Below are positions 57,880 to 64,000 of a stretch of 64,000 nucleotides of DNA, piece by piece (the stretch's first letter is position 1; each line of letters opens with the position of its first letter). A program made the position numbers and the translations under genes. The notes beneath the pieces were generated by a model. It was not told where the DNA came from. It made no database searches and worked only from the letters and a program-made list of their open reading frames with translations. The DNA comes from Tetrapyrgos nigripes (Eukaryota > Basidiomycota > Agaricomycetes > Agaricales > Campanellaceae): positions 62,001 to 126,000 of the forward strand of contig JAACJM010000135.1 of the NCBI GenBank assembly GCA_013368315.1, in the 5' to 3' direction.

Positions 57880-58090
57880 CCAAACTATCCCAATTCCTTC
57901 ACCGAAACCTCTCCCGATTCCTCTTCCAAACCCTTCGACTCCTCTGCCAAAACCTTACCCGATTTCTCTACCAAAACCTATCCCGGTTACTCTACCGAAC
58001 CCTTTACCAATTCCTCAGTCAAAATCTTTCCCGATTAAACTTCCACCGAAAGCTTTCCCGGCTCTTCACCAAAACCTATCCCAATCCGTC
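57880..58090 (-). repeat. decayed minisatellite at the 3' end of the caspase gene
   Basis: Read on the minus strand, GGTTTTGGTGAAGAGCCGGGAAAG-like units of about 24 bp repeat several times with substitutions, partly within the last codons of the caspase-like gene (FGEEPGKLSVEV) and continuing past its TAA at 58035. Extra TAA/TAG codons in later units suggest that the coding repeat was once longer. A plus-strand proline-rich frame here is only the complement of the repeat. Confidence 0.55.
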
Positions 58091-60721
58091 CACCAATATC
58101 TACGCCAACATCTTCGCCTTTTTGGAATGAAAAATACTCAGATGAGATTCCTGCCATCTGAATCACTGGAATCGTCAAAGTGTGCCAAAGATTCTTCTGA
58201 TACTGGTCCTTTGGATGAGGGACATTGAATCTGTCCGAGTGCTCCCCGAAAGGCGAGTCCTGTTTGATATGGGACCAATCCACATACTTGGTCGACAAAT
58301 AAAGCTTCAAAAAGCCCACGTCGACGTCTTGGTTCGGACGAAGCGCATAAGACCATGGGGATGTGCCGCTATCACCGAAGCCAATCGTCAACTCCCCCTT
58401 TGGGGGAAGAGAAACAATACCTTGTCCACGAGCGCCTACAGATGGTAAATAATAAGTAGCTGAGATAAAGAGAGGTTTGTACTTCAGTGTTGGCCAATAG
58501 GAAAGTTACTGGAACGCACCGACACTCAAATCACTGATATCGAAGTAGAAAAGAGCAGCATAAAGTGGATGATCGCTTCCGTTTCTGACCTTGAATCCGT
58601 ACTTGAAGTCTTGGTCAACATCGATGATTATTGTATCGTCTTTGACGAGATTATCCTCCGTCGGCACGAGAATTTCGTCGAAGTCATCTGTGTGAGTGTC
58701 GGTGGAAATGAGCTGAAAGCATTCGAAGGAGATGTGACTAATGATCTCGAGGGATTCGTTGGAGTGTTGAATGTTCCAGTAGAAGTCTACCGCGCTGTGA
58801 AGGATTGAAATAAGAGATTCGCCAGAACCCTCCACTCGGACGTTGATGTTGTAGAATGGCATGGTCCTCAACCCATATCCTCGGCATAGCTTGTCCATCA
58901 CATGGAACTGCACAGAACCGTTGTCCGTCAAGGTGAGAGTAAGATCCGCACCATCACTATTATCGAGGAGGAGGATAGAGCGTCGTGGATTGGTACTCTG
59001 CATATCGTGATTGAGCCGCATGAAGAGATCCAAAAACCCCTCCTTTGCCTCGACAAACAAACGGAAGTCTTGTCTCTTTCCAACACGCGTTAGATGGGCG
59101 AAAGCGCAATCGACTTTGAGAGAGGAACCAGGAGCAACAGTACATTCAGTCCTGAACGGGCCAACTTTTGAAGCTACCACTATTCCAATGGAAGGAGTCG
59201 AGACCTTTCGGTCGGGATAAATAGAAAACTCTGCCTCATGCGTGATCCCGTGAGCTGCACCGGCCTCCAGGATGTACCGACCGTTCTTGGCATCGTGTTT
59301 GATCTCGAATAAGACACAGGTACGACCGGCCACCTTGCCATCAAAGAGTAAACGACCTTTGTTGATGCCTTCACATTGAGGATGTTGGCTGGAGAGTGTA
59401 GGATGAGTACATGAGCCCTGCGAAATTAAACTATGCTTACAGAACTTTAAGGTCTGGAAGGTTTGTGATAACTTCCTCGTAGGTCAGTTGGTCCACGCCC
59501 TCCTCTAGCAAAGATAGAACTGCCGAGGTAAAAACTCCACGTTTATGTCTCTCCTTCGCGGTCTGGCCTTGCGTGCAAGCGGCGAGCAAGACGTGCGAGC
59601 TTAACCCATGTTTCTCATACCCTGGAGCGACTGTTGCTAGACGCTGCCCTCCTTCTAGAGCATCTTTAGCAATTTGGTAAGTCTGTGGGAGTTCCACGCC
59701 ACGGATAGTGAGCGTTTCATCTCGAGGGTTCCTAGTACCCGAACCAGAGTGGCAAGAGTCGAAGAAAACTGTCTGTGGCGGACCTTAGAAGAAGCACTCA
59801 TCGATATTTCATGGTGGAAAACACTCACGATGTTGTCTGATTTATTTTTGGCAATCTCGGTTAGGATCTGCGAAAGTTGTATGTCGAAGATGCCTTGCTT
59901 CCGAGCCTCCTTCGACCCATTGAAAGCGAAATCGTGAGGAAGTAGCATCTGGATCATTCCGTTTTTGCTACCGGTTTGCCAAGAAGGAGGAGGATCAGCT
60001 TCGCCGCCATGGCCTGCATAGTAAATGAATATCGGGTCCTCCGAGCCAATTTGAGGTTTGCTGGCGAGATCTCTAATGGCGTTCAGCATGGCATCCCTTG
60101 TCGCCTGTTCATTACGCAGGTTTACGATACGGTCCACCGGAACACCAAGCTTAGAGATTAAAAAGTGTTGGAACGCGTCAGCATCAGCGACAGCTCCGTG
60201 AAGGTCATCAATTTTCTCATCCTCGTAATTGTCGATCCCAATGATGAGAGCGAAGAGACGAGCAGATTGCAGCCTAACATGGGGTATCGTAGCCTTATTA
60301 CCTAGCAAAGCAAATCACAAAGAAAAAGTACGCGCCTTGGAACCTCGATCGGTTTTGGTGGTCTACACAGTCGGTAAGCACGTGCCTTCTGATGTCAAGA
60401 AATCGTTAAGAACGTACGCTTCAGGGGCAGCCTGTGGTTCCTGGGATTGCGCCGTTACAGCAGGTTCTTCGATTTGGATAACAGCACCGCTGTGGGCTTC
60501 TACCTTTACAGCGTTGACATGTCTGTAGGAGTATTACCATCATATGAGGCAAAGCCTCAGAAACAAAACGAAGTAGTCTCACTGTGCCCGTGAAGGAGGC
60601 GGAGATCTAAATCATAATGAGTGGTACGCAGCAGGATTAATCAAACAGAAACCCACCGTTGTAAATGGCTGAGCAGTTCCGCAACACTACCAGGAGTGAC
60701 GTCAATCCAATGAAGATACAT
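58035..60721 (-). CDS. caspase-fold C14 (metacaspase-like) protein
   Basis: Exons: 60721-60657, 60606-60583, 60522-about 60418, about 60308-59829, 59771-59441, 59388-58520 and 58435-58035. The start MYLHWIDVTPG is chosen because it splices in phase into HVNAVKVEAHS. The caspase domain begins LFALIIGIDNY; the catalytic His is in IYYAGHGGEA and the catalytic Cys in FFDSCHSGSGTR, so both catalytic residues are present. A long C-terminal region follows (AGAAHGITHEAEFSIY, later LSTKYVDWSHIKQDSPFGEH), as in many Agaricomycete C14 proteins. C14 enzymes cleave after Arg/Lys (metacaspases) or Asp (caspases); substrate preference is not deducible here. The junction between exon 3 and the caspase exon near 60310-60418 does not keep phase with the best acceptor and needs transcript data. 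Mushrooms often carry expanded sets of such genes, linked by inference to cell death or self/non-self responses. Confidence 0.85.
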
Positions 60722-60815
60722 CTGGAATGCAAGTTGAACAAGAATTTCAGAAAGCAATGTCTCTTTATACTTTGAGACTCGGGGAACGTGCGATAAGGAA
60801 AAGACAGCACAGAAC

Positions 60816-61665
60816 GTTCATAGACGCGCAGAGAACCTGAGATGAGAACATTGTCGGTGGTAGGAAGGCAGTGGTCATTCCTAACAATCAGATATCCGAC
60901 CTTCGCGCTCAAGTGAGCAGGTAGACGCACGAAAAAGCTGTATTAAGGTAAATTAAGTGATTCCTCATGACATTCTTCCATATACTGATTTACTCAGACA
61001 CCTTTTTGACATTGTGATAGACGACCTTTCAGAAAGCCGCCACTGACCAGTGGATTCAAGTGAACATCGACAAGATTAGCTCTCTGCTTTACAGGATGAA
61101 TGAAGCCTCAAGTCCTCGTGTCACTTCGGCTTCGCTTTTTCCGAAAGTTAACGCCCAAAACATCGTCACACCCATCTCGATTCTCCCGAATCCTCGTCAA
61201 TGGAGCTGTATTAAGGTTAGAACTTTGGGAAAAAACGGACAGAATGTTCATAGACGCGCAGAGAACCTGAGATGAGAACATTGTCAGCGGTAGGCAGGCA
61301 TTGGCCATTCCTACAATTAGATATCCGGTCTTCGCGTAAGAGGGTAGCGCGCTCAAGTGGAGAGGCAGACGCCCGAAAAAGCTGCATTAAGGTAAATTAA
61401 GTGACTCCTCAGGACATTCTTTCATATACTGATTTACTCAGATAGACGTTTTTGACATCGTGGCAGACGATCTTTCGGAAAGCCGCCACTGACCAGTGCA
61501 TTCAAGTGAGCATCGACAAGATTAGCCCTCTGCTTTACAGGATCAACAAAGCCTCAAGTCTTCATATCACTTCCCCTTCGCTTTCTCCGAAACTTAACGC
61601 CCAAAACATCATTTCGATTCCCCCCAACCGTGAATGGAGCTGTGTCAAGGTTAGAACTTTTGAAC
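60816..61665 (+). repeat. tandem duplication of about 430 bp with exon remnants
   Basis: GTTCATAGACGCGCAGAG starts at 60816 and 61246; each copy runs through CGCCACTGACCAGTG to GGTTAGAACTTT. Within each, a plus-strand frame reads KAATDQ(W/C)IQV(N/S)IDKIS followed by LLYR(M/I)N, then a GTTAGAAC donor-like site, so a duplicated exon of an unrecognised gene is likely. The copies are roughly 85% identical by eye. It sits just upstream of the caspase-like gene, on the other strand. Confidence 0.7.
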
Positions 61666-62310
61666 CTAGTAGAACCTATTTCAGAGGTGTCTGAGTAGCA
61701 AGCATCGGGTGGCAAGCTCGAGGAGAAACAGACGAACCGTTGTATTTTTAATGGATTTCAGTCGTAACCAGGTTCTGCTCGCTCAATGTCTTCTGCAAGT
61801 CTTCTACGAGGGAAATGGGCCATCGCAGCGCGTGGCATGATGACGAGGCCCAAAATAAGGGAATGGCATATCGGCACAGTATGGAATTTGCCGACTGAAT
61901 CGAGGAGCTTATCGAGCAAAGCCACATGCTGGAACGTCAGGTTATAAGAACGAGTGAGTCCCTTAAAAGGGCCTCGTAATATGTTTTCAAGTGCAACGAA
62001 TGCGCCCTGTGACGAGCTGCGCGTGTCATGGGAAGAAGAAGAGGACAGCATAGCGGAGATAATTCATCATCGGATGAAGACAAGTACTCAAGAGGCAACT
62101 TTACTGTGTATGCGCGCAGCACCCATTCCCACTCGAATCTGGATAAACTTCTTCATTCCCAAATAGGTATACTACATGCGCGTTGAAACGTGTTCTGCCA
62201 GTGGAATTAATCCTACAAAAAGCCGGTCAGAATTCTGAAGAAACAGGAAGGTAGCGTCAAGACATACAAATGGCATCCAGCTCTTCCCCCTCGTCGGGAA
62301 TACTCAAGTC
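61666..62310. other. no supported gene
   Basis: Short frames only. A GGGCCTCGTAA family B remnant lies near 61964-61980. The minus-strand frame 62051-61758 has ordinary composition (FQHVALLDKLLDSVGKFHTV) and might be an exon remnant, but nothing joins to it. Confidence 0.4.
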
Positions 62311-62660
62311 TGACCTTCACTTTAACAAGCGCCAAACATATCAGGCAAAAGAGAAGACGCCCACTTCTCCATCTTCCTCATCATCACTACGAAGCACCAG
62401 TTAACCCGCTTCAGCGCATACAGAGGAAAGAATTTATATTCCCCATTGGGATCGAATCCCAACCACGGAACACTCGCATCTTCAAGCCTGACCTTCACTT
62501 TAGCAAGCGCCAAATATATCAGGCAAAAGGGAAGACGCACACTTCTCCTCCATCTTGCTCCTCATCACCACGAAGCGCGATCCCAACTTCTTGTCCCCAG
62601 TTAACCCGCTTCAGCGCATACAGAGGAAAGAATTCCCCATTGGGATGGATGCCTTCCTTA
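62311..62660. repeat. tandem duplication of about 178 bp
   Basis: TGACCTTCACTTTA starts copies at 62311 and 62489; both contain GCGCCAAA(C/T)ATATCAGGCAAAAG and GTTAACCCGCTTCAGCGC. The second copy has a small insertion near 62580 (GATCCCAACTTCTTGTCC). Open frames on the minus strand cross both copies without a recognisable domain. Confidence 0.75.
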
Positions 62661-63014
62661 ACCAGTCCTGAGCGTTGCAGACTCGTATGCGACGCCGCTT
62701 TGGAATGCTTCACCAGTGCGGTGTCAAAGTGAAAGGCCGTGCAAGTGTCTGGGTTCGATTTTGCAAAGTACTTATCATGTATACAACCGAATGAAACTGG
62801 CGGGGCAATCAGGCAAATGATGATTACACTGTGACAAATAGTGATTATGCTCAGCCCCAAAAGAGGATAATAAGTAAATACCCGCAAATACTGCTGATTA
62901 ATTATCTTTTTTGCTGGCGGAGGCATTTGATCACTTTATCAGTAAGTCATGTGAAAGTGACATTTTTGCGCACTTTGGCTTTTGAGCCTAAGCTGCGTCT
63001 TTTGAGCCTCAAAA

Positions 63015-64000
63015 ATGTCAGAGAAAAATACAAGGGGTAGGCCACTAGGTGTTCCAAATAAATCTGGCCATTCTGCAGGTGGAGCTAGAGCTAGGCCTAA
63101 TGCAGGCCGTAAACCATCACAATCAGCCACAACCTCTAATGAAAATAGTGGTGGAATACCTATAAGTGTGTTCTGTTTCATTATGATATTACAACTTCTC
63201 ATTAGCATCCTCTTAGGTTTACCCCATGTCAGAAAAGACACTAGAAGTGTCTTCTCCATCTTCAATAGTAAGTAATTTCGTATGATTGCTGCCAGAATGA
63301 CTATAACACAGTGCTCAGTGGCAAGAAAACCCCAGTATGTTTGATTTAGCTAATAAATTAACATTTTTGAGTTTACTCTCCATCTTAGGGATACATCATC
63401 TACTCAGGGCAATAGTACTGTAAATCCTGAAGCTTGTGAAAGTAATAGTATGTCTGATTTTTTCTTTGATCTCTAGCAATTATACTAAAACTCCTTTGTA
63501 ATTTCAGTCAATGAATTTGACCCTCAAAGGCCATTCTCTTTTCTTCCAGAGAATACTTTCTCTGAGGGCCTGGATTCTGCCTCAACAGATGACCAGGAAA
63601 CTTCAGGAAAATAGCATGTAGAAATAAAGGATGTCCAGGGGAAAATAACAGAGCAAGATGTATAAAAAAACACCAAGTCTCTACTCTCCCCTCCCTATCA
63701 CTTTCAGCTCCTGGCTGGTCTTTTGGTTGAGCCTATATGTCATCACTCACAGTGAGTACATACTCCACTTTTTCTCTCTCTCCAAATGTATACTTTAATC
63801 CTGTCCTCACAAACTGTAGGTATTGTTACTGTTGCCGTTGCCTTCAAGCCTTAACTCTCTGTAGTCACAAGGTCTCTGTTACATCTTTATCTCTGACTGG
63901 ATCTTAACTCACTGCAACATCTACAGGTCCTGTCTGTCACATATCAGCTGTGACTATGTCGTGCTTTAGTCATTACCAGTAAAAAATGAAGGATAGGTTA
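63015..64000 (+). CDS. 5' exons of an unrecognised gene running off the window
   Basis: ATG at 63015 opens MSEKNTRGRPLGVPNKSG, then GGARARPNAGRKPSQ. The GRP core is AT-hook-like and this kind of basic, Gly-rich start is often seen in DNA-binding or transposon-encoded proteins of mushrooms (inference). Further open pieces, DTSSTQGNSTVNPEACESN (about 63390-63450) and NEFDPQRPFSFLPEN (about 63512-63556), are separated by intron-like AT-rich stretches with GTAAGT at 63269. I could not fix all junctions, and the 3' part lies outside the window. Confidence 0.4.

Noticed and set aside
57785..58228. Plus-strand proline-rich frame of 147 codons
   Set aside because: It is antisense to the last exon of the caspase-like gene and to the 24-bp repeat after it; the Pro-Leu-Pro pattern is the complement of that repeat.
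1..64000. tRNA or rRNA genes
   Set aside because: I saw no stretch with a convincing tRNA B-box plus cloverleaf or rRNA core sequence; a covariance-model search would be needed to exclude them.

Overview
The window looks like an accessory, transposon-rich stretch of an Agaricomycete (mushroom-forming basidiomycete) chromosome. The reasons are genes cut by introns of about 50-60 bases, a caspase-fold (C14) protein of basidiomycete type, an isoprenylcysteine methyltransferase-like gene, hAT DNA transposons with many tiny exons, and Ty3 chromovirus retroelements. All gene models were spliced by eye from GT-AG signals and reading phase.

Layout. 1-9.1 kb is almost purely repeats: a tandem duplication, scattered copies of two short repeat families, a hAT miniature element (3.7-4.3 kb) and a 1.36 kb internally deleted hAT with an exact 8-bp target duplication (7.0-8.4 kb). 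9.1-14.7 kb is a full-length hAT element with an exact 8-bp target duplication and a nearly intact BED-finger transposase. 15-17.3 kb is decayed. 17.3-32.5 kb is the conserved host segment, all on the minus strand: an ICMT-like gene, a small hypothetical gene, and two large genes for disordered, coiled-coil proteins (about 1,047 and 2,244 aa by my splicing). Both of these end in the same kind of CxxC...HxxxH module, so they look like a tandem pair of paralogues.

33.4-45.2 kb holds two copies of a signal-peptide protein gene. Copy 1 also shows a transmembrane segment and cytoplasmic tail; both copies look damaged. Between them sits the most striking object: an 8,001-bp almost wholly palindromic element (34,952-42,952), with CACTG termini, a TTA target duplication, about 1.2-kb terminal inverted repeats and a 5.5-kb array of 9-bp units. 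The array reads one way in its left part and as the reverse complement in its right part. No transposase is encoded in it.

45.7-48.8 kb is an old, stop-riddled chromovirus fragment. Its 3' LTR was split by a younger complete Ty3 element (48,783-56,821; 522-bp LTRs, GCTGT target duplication) that carries an extra Cys/His-rich ORF after pol. The readable premature stops in the two retroelements, and the one in the deleted hAT, are TGA where arginine CGA is expected, the footprint of C-to-T change at CpG. 58.0-60.7 kb is a C14 caspase-like gene, followed by tandem duplications and, at the right edge, the first exons of an unrecognised gene.
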